Source: Prevotellaceae bacterium UBA6858 (lineage in GTDB: Bacteria; Bacteroidota; Bacteroidia; Bacteroidales; Bacteroidaceae). From it: DNA of 30,612 nt. The notes beneath the pieces were generated by a model. That model saw only the letters and a list, made by a program, of their open reading frames with translations, did not search any database and was not told where the DNA came from. The stretch lies in the NCBI GenBank assembly GCA_002451695.1, contig DKDC01000030.1, positions 2,196-32,807 of the forward strand. The letters run 5' to 3'. Position numbers and translations under genes: made by a program. Below, one piece after another: positions 22,856 to 30,612 of this stretch. How positions within the stretch are numbered: position 1 is the stretch's first letter; every line of letters begins with the position of its first letter.

Positions 22856-22989
22856 AAAGAGAGGAACGAATATCCTCTACCCATATAATATGAAGTTACG
22901 GTTCTAACTTTATCCGCCCCAATGCTGTCACTTTTTACAAAAAGCTGTTTTCCAATAAATTAGCCGTGTTTTTTGGCAGGCTGCACAAG

Positions 22990-23115
22990 TCGTTGTTTGT
23001 CAGGGTTTTGCAAGCGGAGAAATTATATCAGACATAATTCAAACTACATAGGACGCAGGAAAAATTATGTCTGATGTAGTTTTTCCCATGTCCCATGTAA
23101 TTTTCGTGGTGTTGG
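22990..23115. repeat. Dispersed 21-bp tandem array, copy D (head-to-head form)
   Basis: Here the units point both ways. On the minus strand two units read leftward from about 23055 (GTCCTATGTAGTTTGAATTA, then GTCTGATATAATTTC). On the plus strand two units start at 23069 and 23090 (GTCTGATGTAGTTTTTCC, GTCCCATGTAATTTTC). The leader TTTTGCAAGCGG is at 23006-23017. It occupies the gap between the restriction-modification module and rnpB; nothing else is seen in 22856-22989. Confidence 0.8.
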
Positions 23116-23153
23116 GGAAATGAGGCGGTTTGTGGGGTGCGCGGGCCGCGATG

Positions 23154-23184
23154 TTTGCCGAAAGCCGCTTTTTGCTTAACTTTG
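23154..23184 (+). promoter_or_regulatory. Promoter of rnpB
   Basis: TTTG (23154-23157) and TAACTTTG (23177-23184) with exactly 19 nt between them give a near-ideal Bacteroidetes promoter; transcription would start about 23191, just ahead of the RNase P RNA 5' helix. Confidence 0.8.
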
Positions 23185-23197
23185 CAGCCGCGACAAA

Positions 23198-23580
23198 AAA
23201 CGGCAATAATCCGGTCTGCCGCCGGCGGGGGACACCCGCAGGAGGAAAGTCCGGGCAACACAGGACGGTCCCCTTCCGAAACGGAAGTTGTCCGCGAGGG
23301 CAAGCAAGCTGCAGAAGAAAACAACCGCCGCGCCCGCAGGGGGCGGCAAGGGTGAGAAGGCGGGGTAAGAGCCCACCGGGCGCATGGCGATGTGCGTGCC
23401 GTGCAGCCGGGATGTTGAAAGTTCGCGTAAACCGGCGCTTGAGGGTTGTCCGCCCGAAACAGCAGTTGCGCCGGAGGGTAGAACGATAGCGTCCGCAGGC
23501 GACTGCGGACTTAGACAAATGGCAGACGGCGGTTTCTGAAACCGCCCACAGAACTTGGCTTACAGGATGATTGCCGTGCC
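23198..23580 (+). ncRNA. rnpB: RNase P RNA (bacterial type A)
   Basis: The catalytic RNA of RNase P, which removes 5' leaders of tRNA precursors. Conserved core segments are present in order: GAGGAAAGTCCGGGC (23242-23256), GGTAAGAGCCCACCGG (about 23365), GACTTAGACAAATGGC (about 23508) and ACAGAACTTGGCTTAC (23548-23563). The terminal helix P1 is formed by CGGCAATAATCC (23201-23212) with GGATGATTGCCG (23565-23576), which sets the ends to within a few bases. It has its own promoter and terminator. Small open frames across this stretch are spurious. Confidence 0.95.
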
Positions 23581-23584
23581 ACAG

Positions 23585-23627
23585 GCGGCGCAGACTTTCG
23601 CAAAAAGAGGGTCTGCGCCGCATTTTT
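23585..23627 (+). terminator. Intrinsic terminator of rnpB
   Basis: GCGGCGCAGAC (23585-23595) pairs perfectly with GTCTGCGCCGC (23611-23621), followed by ATTTTT. Confidence 0.88.
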
Positions 23628-23676
23628 AACAGTGCCGAAAAGCGGGATTGCCATTTTATTTGTATCTTTACGCTTG

Positions 23677-23684
23677 TAAATTTG
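23677..23684 (+). promoter_or_regulatory. -7 box of the recJ-recQ operon
   Basis: TAAATTTG matches TAnnTTTG, with TTTT (23654-23657) 19 nt upstream as a near -33. Start near 23691 gives a leader of about 70 nt. Confidence 0.55.
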
Positions 23685-23759
23685 GGTTATTGCAGCCTTT
23701 TGCCAACTGTGCGCCGTTGCAATGTTTTATAAATCAGAAAATAAAAATGACTATATATA

Positions 23760-25481
23760 ATGAATTACAAATGGAAATACGCCCCTCCCTCACCGGAGGA
23801 GGAAGAGGCGGCCCGCTCGCTTGCGGAGACGCTGGGCATTCACCCCACACTGGGGAGGCTGCTCCTTGACCGCTGCATAACGACGCCGGCCGAGGCGAAA
23901 AGATTTTTCCACCCGCAACTGTCAGACCTCCACGACCCTTTCCTGATGAACGACATGAGGGAGGCGGTGGATGCCGTGAACCATGCCGTGGGGCACAACG
24001 ACAGGATTCTCGTGTTCGGCGACTACGATGTTGACGGATGCACGGCGGTTACGGTGGTTTACAAGTTCCTGAAGGCTTACTGCTCCAACATCGGCTACTA
24101 CATCCCCGACCGCTACGACGAGGGCTACGGGCTTTCGAAGCGGTGCATCGACTATGCCTGCGAAACTGGGGTGAAGCTGATGATTGTGCTCGACTGCGGG
24201 ATAAAGGCCAACGACGAGGTGGCCTACGCCAACTCGCGGGGCATAGGGGTGATTATATGCGACCACCATGTGCCCGACAAGGAGCTGCCGGATGCCGTTG
24301 CCATTCTCAACCCCAAGCGCAAGGACTCCACTTATCCCTACGACCATCTTTGCGGATGCGGCGTGGGGTTCAAGCTGATGCAGGCCTTTGCCCAGGACAA
24401 CGGCATAGAGTTCAACAAGCTCATGCCGCTGCTCGACCTGTGCGCAATAAGCATCGCCAGCGACATAGTGCCGGTAACCGGCGAGAACCGCATACTCGCC
24501 TATCACGGACTGCGCCGCCTGAACAGCAACCCCTCGATGGGCGTGGAAGCCATAATAGAGCTTTGCGGGCTTGAGGGGAAGGAACTTACGATGAACGACA
24601 TTGTGTTCAAGATAGGGCCGCGAATAAACGCCTCGGGACGCATGATGAACGGAAAGGAAACCGTGGCCCTGCTCACGGAGCGCGAGCACGACCCTGCCAT
24701 AGAGCGCGCCAACAGGATTAACCTCTACAACGAGGCGCGCAAGGATATCGACAAGCAGATGACGGAGGAGGCGAACAAGATTGTGGACGGCATAGACAAC
24801 CTCGACAACCTGCGCTCGCTCGTGGTGTATGACCCATCGTGGCACAAGGGCGTCGTGGGCATCGTGGCTTCAAGGCTGACCGAGGTTTACTACCGCCCCG
24901 CCGTGGTGCTTACGCTTAGCGACGGACTGGCTACGGGAAGTGCGCGCTCGGTTGTGGGATTTGACGTTTACAAGGCCGTGGAAAGCTGCCGCGACCTGCT
25001 GGAAAACTTCGGGGGGCACACCTACGCCGTGGGGCTTACGCTGAAGCCTGAAAACGTTGGCGCGTTCAAGCGCCGCTTTGAACAGTACGTGGAAAGCAAC
25101 ATAAGCGAGGAACAGACCGAGGCGAGCCTCGACATATCGGCTATAATAGATTTCCGCGACATTACCGTGAAGTTCCGCAACGACCTGAAACGCTTCAATC
25201 CCTTTGGCCCGGGAAATCCGAAGCCGCTTTTCTGCACAAAAAAGGTTTACGACTACGGCACAAGCAAAGTCGTGGGGCGCGAGCAGGAACACATCAAGCT
25301 CGAGCTTGTTGACAACAAGTCGAACAACATCGTGAACGGCATCGCGTTCGGGCAAAGCTCACAGGCAAGGTACATAAAGACAAAACGCTCCTTTGACATC
25401 TGCTACTCGATTGAGGAGAACACCCACCGCCACGGAGAGCTGCAGCTCCAGATAGAGGACATACGCCCCGCAGCGGAATAG
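23760..25481 (+). CDS. recJ: Single-stranded-DNA-specific exonuclease RecJ
   Basis: A 573-residue 5'-3' single-strand exonuclease of the DHH family, used in recombinational repair and mismatch repair. The metal-binding motifs are clear: FGDYDVDG (residues 86-93), VLDCGIK, CDHH (Asp-168, His-169, His-170) and NPKRKDSTYP. The DHHA1 region shows RINASGRM, WHKGVVGIVASRL and GSARSVVGFDVY plus FGGHTYAVGLTL. A C-terminal OB-fold part ends the protein. The ATG at 23760 (MNYKWKYAPP) is the usual start. recQ begins 33 nt downstream, an operon pair seen in other Bacteroidales. Confidence 0.96.
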   Translation: MNYKWKYAPPSPEEEEAARSLAETLGIHPTLGRLLLDRCITTPAEAKRFFHPQLSDLHDPFLMNDMREAVDAVNHAVGHNDRILVFGDYDVDGCTAVTVVYKFLKAYCSNIGYYIPDRYDEGYGLSKRCIDYACETGVKLMIVLDCGIKANDEVAYANSRGIGVIICDHHVPDKELPDAVAILNPKRKDSTYPYDHLCGCGVGFKLMQAFAQDNGIEFNKLMPLLDLCAISIASDIVPVTGENRILAYHGLRRLNSNPSMGVEAIIELCGLEGKELTMNDIVFKIGPRINASGRMMNGKETVALLTEREHDPAIERANRINLYNEARKDIDKQMTEEANKIVDGIDNLDNLRSLVVYDPSWHKGVVGIVASRLTEVYYRPAVVLTLSDGLATGSARSVVGFDVYKAVESCRDLLENFGGHTYAVGLTLKPENVGAFKRRFEQYVESNISEEQTEASLDISAIIDFRDITVKFRNDLKRFNPFGPGNPKPLFCTKKVYDYGTSKVVGREQEHIKLELVDNKSNNIVNGIAFGQSSQARYIKTKRSFDICYSIEENTHRHGELQLQIEDIRPAAE

Positions 25482-25514
25482 CGGAGGGGCGGCAACGGAC
25501 GTGCTGAAAAACCT

Positions 25515-27416
25515 ATGGGCGACAAATTCAGGGAAACGCTGAAAAAATACTGGGGCTACGACAACTTTCGCGGCATTCAGCGCAACATAATCGAAAGCAT
25601 CGCATCGGGGCGCGACACGCTCGGGCTTATGCCGACAGGCGGCGGCAAATCGGTAACTTTCCAAGTGCCCACGCTTGCGGGAGAGGGGCTTTGCCTTGTG
25701 GTTACGCCGCTTGTGGCGTTGATGAAAGACCAAGTGATGGCTCTGAGGCTGCGCGGCGTAAAAGCCACAGCCGTTTACAACGGAATGAAGCAGGACGAGA
25801 TTGTCGCGGCTCTTGAAAACTGCATTCTCGGCGGCTACAGGTTTTTGTACGTGTCGCCCGAAAGGCTTGCGTCGGAGTACTTCCTGTGGAAAGCCCGCAA
25901 GATGCCGATAAGCCTGATTACCGTTGACGAGGCCCACTGCATATCCCAATGGGGCTACGACTTCCGCCCGTCATACCTTAAGATAAACGAAATACGCAAG
26001 CTCTTTCCAAAAGCCCCCGTGCTGGCACTCACCGCCACCGCCACCAAGGAAGTTGTGGAGGACATACAAAAAAGGCTGGACTTCAAAGAGCCTAACGTGT
26101 TCCGCATGAGCTTTGAGCGCAAAAACCTCACATACGTTGTGAGGAACACCGAGGACAAGCCGGGCGAACTGCTGCATATTCTGAACAGCTACGGAGGTTC
26201 GGCGATTGTTTACACGCGAAACCGCCGCGAGACTTCGGAAGTGGCGAAATTCCTCAAGGAAAACAAAATCACAGCCCTCAACTACCACGCCGGTCTCACG
26301 CGCATCGACAAGGACCTGCGCCAGAAAAGCTGGAACGAGGGCGAAACCCGCGTCATGGTGGCTACAAACGCCTTCGGCATGGGTATTGACAAGGCTGACG
26401 TAAGGCTTGTAATCCACATTGAGTCGCCGGATTCCCCCGAGGCATACTTCCAGGAGGCGGGAAGGGCTGGAAGGGACGGGCGGCAGTCGTATGCCGTGCT
26501 TCTCTACAACAAAGGCGACCGCACGAAGCTGCTCAGAAGGGTGGCGCAGAACTTTCCGCCAATCTCCACCATACGCAATGTTTACGACCATATGGCGTAT
26601 TTCTTCGAGCTTGCCGTGGGAGATGGCTACGGTGTGTCGTATGATTTCAACCTCACCGAGTTTTGCACACGCTACCGTTTCTTTCCCGAAACCGTGGAAA
26701 GTTCGCTGCACATCCTGACACGCGCCGGCTACATACACTACAGCGAGGAGGAGGACACCAAGCCGAGGGTGGTGTTCATGGTAAGCAGGGAGCAGCTTTA
26801 CAGGCTTCACAACACGTCGCCCGAAAGCGAGAGCGTAATCCAGGCGCTGCTGCGCAACTACGGCGGGGTGTTCACCGACTATGTTTTCATTGACGAGCAG
26901 GTGCTGGCAAGCTATTGCGGAATGTCGCGTGAGCGCATAATAGAGATTCTGAAAGGCCTGTCGCACCAGAGGATAATACATTTCATCCCCCACAAGCGCA
27001 CGCCAAGGGTTACATACCTGCAACGCCGCGTGCTTTCCGAAGAACTCGTAATCAGCAAGGAGGTTTACGAGCGGCGCAAAGAGGAATATTCCGCACGCAT
27101 ACAGGCAATGCTCGATTATTGCTGCGGAGACGAGTGCCACAGCCGTTTCCTGCTCAACTATTTTGGGGAGAAAGACGCGCCGGACTGTGGGAAATGCGAG
27201 GTGTGCCTGTCGCGCAAGCACGCCAAACCGCCAAAAGCGGAACAGGAGGAGGCTGTTGCGGCAATCAGGTCGATTCTCGGCGACCGCCTTTCCCACTTTG
27301 CCGCAGAGATCACGGCTCCCGGAGTTTCCGCATCAGCCGTTTCGGAAACTCTCCAAAGAATGGTGCAAAACGGCGAGGTTGCCGTTGAAAACGGACGCTA
27401 CAAGCTCAACGCATAA
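25515..27416 (+). CDS. recQ: ATP-dependent DNA helicase RecQ
   Basis: A 633-residue superfamily-2 3'-5' helicase acting with RecJ on stalled forks and double-strand breaks. Motif I PTGGGKS (residues 40-46), the DEAH box (138-141), TATAT-K, and motif VI FQEAGRAGRDG are all present. The RQC zinc site is seen around residues 535-563 with four cysteines (CCGDEC and DCGKCEVC). After it comes a short C-terminal segment (VSASAVSETLQRMVQNGEVA) that looks like a winged-helix remnant; a full HRDC domain is not obvious, making this the shorter RecQ form. It is the second gene after recJ; the gap beyond contains repeats. Confidence 0.96.
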   Translation: MGDKFRETLKKYWGYDNFRGIQRNIIESIASGRDTLGLMPTGGGKSVTFQVPTLAGEGLCLVVTPLVALMKDQVMALRLRGVKATAVYNGMKQDEIVAALENCILGGYRFLYVSPERLASEYFLWKARKMPISLITVDEAHCISQWGYDFRPSYLKINEIRKLFPKAPVLALTATATKEVVEDIQKRLDFKEPNVFRMSFERKNLTYVVRNTEDKPGELLHILNSYGGSAIVYTRNRRETSEVAKFLKENKITALNYHAGLTRIDKDLRQKSWNEGETRVMVATNAFGMGIDKADVRLVIHIESPDSPEAYFQEAGRAGRDGRQSYAVLLYNKGDRTKLLRRVAQNFPPISTIRNVYDHMAYFFELAVGDGYGVSYDFNLTEFCTRYRFFPETVESSLHILTRAGYIHYSEEEDTKPRVVFMVSREQLYRLHNTSPESESVIQALLRNYGGVFTDYVFIDEQVLASYCGMSRERIIEILKGLSHQRIIHFIPHKRTPRVTYLQRRVLSEELVISKEVYERRKEEYSARIQAMLDYCCGDECHSRFLLNYFGEKDAPDCGKCEVCLSRKHAKPPKAEQEEAVAAIRSILGDRLSHFAAEITAPGVSASAVSETLQRMVQNGEVAVENGRYKLNA

Positions 27417-27462
27417 ACCCAGCCGTAAAATAAATCATAATTAATCAATAAGTTGCGTTGCT

Positions 27463-27573
27463 GTAGGGGCGTATTGCATACGCCCTTAATTGCGGTGATT
27501 ACGCAATTTTGTGGTTGCGACTTGCGATGCGGTTTACGCGGTGGCGTACAGGGCGTATGCAATACGCCCCTGC
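27463..27573 (-). repeat. REPIN-like element: paired palindromes, second copy
   Basis: GGGCGTATTGCATACGCCC (27467-27485) and GGGCGTATGCAATACGCCC (27551-27569) flank an 65-bp interior. Read on the minus strand, the interior begins TGTACGCCACCGCGTAAAC, close to the corresponding part of the element at 4423-4545. Confidence 0.8.
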
Positions 27574-27618
27574 AATTATTGCAAAACTATTATCGCCTGT
27601 TCTTTCCCAAATATCCCG

Positions 27619-27742
27619 AAAATTACATTTGATGCAGAAAAAACTATGTCCTATGTAGAAAAAATTATGTCTGACGTAATTCAAATTACATCAGACCTTT
27701 TTTCGCCGCTTGCAAACATCTGAAAAACAAAAACTTGCAGTG
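27619..27742 (-). repeat. Dispersed 21-bp tandem array, copy E
   Basis: On the minus strand the leader TTTGCAAGCGGC is followed by units of 21 bp: GTCTGATGTAATTTGAATTA, GTCAGACATAATTTTTTC, ATAGGACATAGTTTTTTC and ATCAAATGTAATTTTC. Units two and three have the inverted head. It lies between the convergent recQ and rhamnosidase genes; the gap 27417-27881 contains no gene. A hairpin CGGGGGC/GCCCCCG (27825-27851) closer to the rhamnosidase end could act as terminator. Confidence 0.82.
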
Positions 27743-27824
27743 AATAGTTTTGCCAAAGGTTTGTCTTTGAAATCCAATGTGTTATGCAATTTTGGCGGTA
27801 TCCGCCGTTTCGCGGGAGATTGGT

Positions 27825-27851
27825 CGGGGGCATGGCATGAACACGCCCCCG
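27825..27851. terminator. GC-rich hairpin beyond the rhamnosidase gene
   Basis: CGGGGGC and GCCCCCG are separated by 13 nt, 31 nt past the rhamnosidase stop. There is no T tract, so a terminator role is only possible. Confidence 0.35.
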
Positions 27852-27881
27852 GTATTTCCCTTGTTCCGAAATGTTGCAAGC

Positions 27882-30512
27882 TTATTGCGCGAGTTCCGAT
27901 GCCTTGAACTTCATGCGGTGCAAGCCGGCTTTCAGCACTTCGCCCTTGCCTGCGCCGTCTTTCGTCGGAGCATGGAAAGTGGCCGTTGAGTTTGCGGGGA
28001 CGCTTACCGTATATTCCACCACGCTGCGCCTTTTGTTCCATTCCCATTTCGAGACCACCTCGCCGTATGGCGTATTGTGGCGCGCCTCAAACGAGCCGAG
28101 TTCCCTCACAAAATTGGGGCGGAGGATTATGTTCTTGAACCCCGGGCGGCTTTCGTCGGGGAAAATGCCCCCAAGAGCCTTGTAGGGCCACGCGCCTATC
28201 TCGCCGAACATAATATGGTTGTCCGAAATGTCCCGCGTTGCCTTCAAATCCCAATTCTCCAGCAGGGAGGTCGCGCCGTTCACGACCCACCAGCCCCAGG
28301 AAGGGTAGGTGTCCTGCACAGCCACCTTGTAGGCAATGCCGGCATAGCCGTTTTCGCTCAGGGCGTTCAGCACGGCTTTTGCGCCAAGCACGCCGCAGTC
28401 TATGTGGCAGCCGGCAGCCTTTACGCTTTCCGCCAAAGCCGCAGCCGCTTTCGCTCTCATGTCATCGGGAACAACGCCCCACATCAGCGGCATGCTTTGC
28501 TCCGTTTGCGAGCCGCCGGCATAAACGCCTGTCTCGCGGTTAAGGAATTTCCTGTTTATGGCGTCGCGGATTTGTTGTGCCAGACGGGAATAGTATTCGC
28601 AGTCGTCCGACTTCCCGAACAGCTTTGCCGCCTTGGCGAGTATCATCGCGTCAACATAGAAATATATCGAGGACGAAAGCTCCTTGTCGGAGCGTGTCTT
28701 TACCGGCACCCAGTCGCCGCGCCCCCAAGAGGAAAGGTGCGAAGGGCTGTTGCGATCAACATAATCCACATATCTTTTTATATTGTCGTAGCAGTCGCGC
28801 AGCGGACGTTCGTCCCCATAGAAAAGGTAAAGGTTCCAGGGAATGATTGCTATGGTGCTCGTCCAGTCCAAACCGTTGTCCGTGCCATACCCCCAGCCGT
28901 CGGTGGGGATTATGTCGGGCAAAACTCCGTTGGGCTGCTGTTCGTCGCGGTGGTCTGCGAGCCATTTTTCATAAACCGTGAAGCCGTCGTAATTGTAAAG
29001 CCCGGTCTCTATCGCCAGATGCCCGTCGCCCGTCCAGCCGTTCTTCTCGCGTTGCGGACAATCGGTGGGGTAGCCCATGAAATTGGAGATGTAGGCCTGG
29101 CGTGTGGCGGCGACAATCTTGTCAAGCAGAGGGTTCGATGACTTTATGCTCCCGGCCGAAGCCACGTCGCTGTGCGTGAAATGCGCAACAACGCTGTTTT
29201 GGTCAGGGCTTATGGGGCGCGAAGCCACAAGCTGCACATAACGGAAACCCTTGTAGCTGAACGAGGCGGTGAAGCAGTCGTCGCCGCCGCTAAGCGTCAG
29301 GATGTCGGTTTGGAAAGGCTCGGCGTTTCTGTCGCCGCGATAATAAACATCGATATTGCTCAGGTCGAGCGAGCCGTCGGCGTGCAGACGCTCCCCATGC
29401 GCCACCCTGACAATTGTGCCGCTGTCGCCGCGAAGCCTTACTGTGGTAACGCCCGCCATGTTCTTGCCGAAATCGTATATATAAGTGGTGTCGTTGAGTT
29501 TTTTCATGCTCTTCGCCGCAATGTCCTCCACAAAGCGTATCGGCTCCATGACCTGTGCGCCCACAATCGGCGCGGGAGCCTGGCGGAGCCTCACGCCGCC
29601 CCACTTGGAGTCGTCATACTGCGGAGTGTCCCAGCCTTTAAGGCCGCTTTTGTTGAAATCAAAATGCTCGCCTGTGTATATGTTGTTGTAAACAAGCGGG
29701 CCGTCTGACGAGGAACGCCAGCTCAAATCCGAGGAAACCACCGAAACCGTGCCGTCCTCGTATGTAATCCTCAAATCCATGCAAACGGCGGGACGCTGTC
29801 GCCACGGAGCGCGTTCAAAGTCCCACACGGCAAGAGCCTGATGGTTGTACCAGCCGTTTCCGAGCAGAACCCCGATGGCGTTTATGCCGTCGTGGAGCAG
29901 CGGCGTTACGTCGAAGGTTACGTATTTGCAGCGCCGGTCATACCGCGTATATACCGGGTCGAGAAAATGGTCGCTCGCCTTTTTGCCGTTTATTGAAAGC
30001 TCAAAAAGCCCTCCTGCGGAAATGTACGCCCGTGCCTTTCTCACGCGTTTCTCCACGTTGAACGTCTTTCTGAAATAGGGCGCCGGCTTGTGGTCGCGGC
30101 TGTTGTTGTCGCCAATCCACGACCCCTGCCAGTTTTCAACGCTCATCATCCCGGTTTCAAACCTCGCCACAGGTGAAACGTACGTTTTCCCGTCAGCCGC
30201 AACCGCAGCCACGCGCCAGTAGTACGTTGTGAACGGTTTCAGGGGCTTTCCCGCGTAAACGGCGCTCTGGCTGTCGGATTCCACAACGCCGGTGTTCCAC
30301 ACGCCGCCCTTTCCCGAGGCGGCAGCAACGCTGTCGGTATCCACGGCAATCGAATAACTCTTCTGTCTCTCGCCCGAAGTTTGCCACGAGAGCCTCGGCG
30401 CGGCGTTGTCAATGCCGAGAGGCGAAACGAGATGCTCTGTTTTCAGGTTGTTTTGCGCCGTTCCGCAAATGGCGGCCGCGCAAACTAAAAAAATGGATAT
30501 TCTTATTTTCAT
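27882..30512 (-). CDS. Secreted GH78 alpha-L-rhamnosidase
   Basis: An 876-residue glycoside hydrolase that releases terminal L-rhamnose from plant or bacterial polysaccharides and glycosides. A signal peptide (MKIRISIFLVCAAAICGTAQ) is followed by an Fn3-like domain (about 25-120, ending TTYYWRVAAVAADGKTYVSP), two beta-domains (residues about 125-440; YFRKTFNVEKRVRKARAYIS, GNGWYNHQALAVWDF, YDFGKNMAGVTTVRL) and the (alpha/alpha)6 catalytic barrel. That barrel has the family motif GYPTDCPQREKNGWTGDGH (the acidic residues there contribute to catalysis), GRGDWVPV and PSWGWWVVNGATSLLENWD, before a C-terminal beta-sandwich. The usual GDA(Q/E) after GWT is GDG here. The protein is periplasmic or secreted; no SusC/D neighbour is in the window. 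The ATG at 30512 opens the signal peptide and lies 19 nt after a -7 box. Confidence 0.94.
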   Translation of the reverse strand: MKIRISIFLVCAAAICGTAQNNLKTEHLVSPLGIDNAAPRLSWQTSGERQKSYSIAVDTDSVAAASGKGGVWNTGVVESDSQSAVYAGKPLKPFTTYYWRVAAVAADGKTYVSPVARFETGMMSVENWQGSWIGDNNSRDHKPAPYFRKTFNVEKRVRKARAYISAGGLFELSINGKKASDHFLDPVYTRYDRRCKYVTFDVTPLLHDGINAIGVLLGNGWYNHQALAVWDFERAPWRQRPAVCMDLRITYEDGTVSVVSSDLSWRSSSDGPLVYNNIYTGEHFDFNKSGLKGWDTPQYDDSKWGGVRLRQAPAPIVGAQVMEPIRFVEDIAAKSMKKLNDTTYIYDFGKNMAGVTTVRLRGDSGTIVRVAHGERLHADGSLDLSNIDVYYRGDRNAEPFQTDILTLSGGDDCFTASFSYKGFRYVQLVASRPISPDQNSVVAHFTHSDVASAGSIKSSNPLLDKIVAATRQAYISNFMGYPTDCPQREKNGWTGDGHLAIETGLYNYDGFTVYEKWLADHRDEQQPNGVLPDIIPTDGWGYGTDNGLDWTSTIAIIPWNLYLFYGDERPLRDCYDNIKRYVDYVDRNSPSHLSSWGRGDWVPVKTRSDKELSSSIYFYVDAMILAKAAKLFGKSDDCEYYSRLAQQIRDAINRKFLNRETGVYAGGSQTEQSMPLMWGVVPDDMRAKAAAALAESVKAAGCHIDCGVLGAKAVLNALSENGYAGIAYKVAVQDTYPSWGWWVVNGATSLLENWDLKATRDISDNHIMFGEIGAWPYKALGGIFPDESRPGFKNIILRPNFVRELGSFEARHNTPYGEVVSKWEWNKRRSVVEYTVSVPANSTATFHAPTKDGAGKGEVLKAGLHRMKFKASELAQ

Positions 30513-30531
30513 GGTTTTTATTCTTCATGTG

Positions 30532-30539
30532 CAAAAATA
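30532..30539 (-). promoter_or_regulatory. -7 box of the rhamnosidase gene
   Basis: TATTTTTG on the minus strand fits TAnnTTTG; the -33 region has no good TTTG. Transcription would start near 30525, giving a very short leader. Confidence 0.5.
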
Positions 30540-30571
30540 ATGATAATATGCGTGAGTTGGGGAAAGGAAGC

Positions 30572-30612
30572 CCCGAAAACTACATCGGACATGGAAAAAA
30601 CTACATAGGACG
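30572..30612 (-). repeat. Dispersed 21-bp tandem array, copy F (cut by window end)
   Basis: On the minus strand two units are seen, GTCCTATGTAGTTTTTTCC and GTCCGATGTAGTTTTCGGGG, 21 bp apart, ending in the same CGGGG as copy A. The leader and earlier units lie outside the window. It is just upstream of the rhamnosidase promoter. Confidence 0.75.

Noticed and set aside
23039..23623. Open frames across 23039-23623 on both strands
   Set aside because: They overlie the RNase P RNA and its flanks; the conserved RNA core explains the sequence.
25971..27296. Leftward open frame of 441 codons
   Set aside because: Antisense to recQ, caused by high GC third positions.
27711..28047. Small leftward and rightward frames between recQ and the rhamnosidase gene
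   Set aside because: They translate repeat sequence or the 3' end of the rhamnosidase gene in other frames.
28077..29141. Rightward open frame of 354 codons
   Set aside because: Antisense to the GH78 rhamnosidase; no domain or signal recognised.

Overview
The window looks like a chromosomal segment of a gut-type Bacteroidales bacterium (Prevotellaceae/Muribaculaceae-like; exact genus not resolved from sequence alone). The evidence is the gene content: a DUF6242-type lipoprotein, a DUF6089 protein, uppS, bamA and two ompH genes in series, a Bacteroidales-type arginine operon with its own ArgR and a GNAT gene, and a GH78 rhamnosidase. Most promoters that can be read carry the Bacteroidetes -7 box TAnnTTTG, some with a -33 TTTG, and Shine-Dalgarno sites are absent.

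Layout: (1) 1-2663, minus: N-terminal part of a very large secreted modular protein (four GYY-type beta modules, helical linkers, start of an F5/8C domain), running off the left edge. (2) 2973-4085, plus: acyltransferase-3 membrane enzyme. (3) 4086-4746: repeat-rich gap. (4) 4747-5877, plus: AAA ATPase with DUF4143-type C-terminus. (5) 5985-10516, minus: argR-GNAT-argG-argC-argD operon. (6) 10538-11313: divergent regulatory gap with repeats. (7) 11314-17957, plus: cell-envelope operon of lipoprotein, DUF6089, uppS, bamA, ompH, ompH, closed by a strong terminator. (8) 18090-18572: small ankyrin-repeat gene. (9) 19006-22855, plus: AT-richer restriction-modification module with an XRE-fused adenine methylase, a Dam-like methylase and an AlwI-type endonuclease broken into two frames. 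(10) about 23198-23580: RNase P RNA with an excellent promoter and a terminator. (11) 23760-27416, plus: recJ-recQ. (12) 27882-30512, minus: secreted GH78 alpha-L-rhamnosidase.

The most unusual structure is a family of dispersed intergenic arrays built from degenerate 21-bp units (GTCynATGTAgTTTTTCC type, two helical turns per unit), seen at six places (about 4.3, 11.0, 18.7, 23.0, 27.7 and 30.6 kb). Most copies share an upstream TTTGCAAGC leader. At two of the sites the array is followed, in the same order and orientation, by a REPIN-like element of two GGGCGTATKGCATACGCCC palindromes about 105 bp apart. Two array copies bracket the restriction-modification module.

How the genes fit together: the arg operon makes arginine from N-acylglutamate under ArgR control. 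The envelope operon couples undecaprenyl-PP synthesis to outer-membrane protein assembly (BamA with periplasmic OmpH chaperones). recJ-recQ is a recombination-repair pair. The methylases and AlwI-type enzyme form a type IIS-like restriction system whose nuclease may be inactive or frameshift-controlled.
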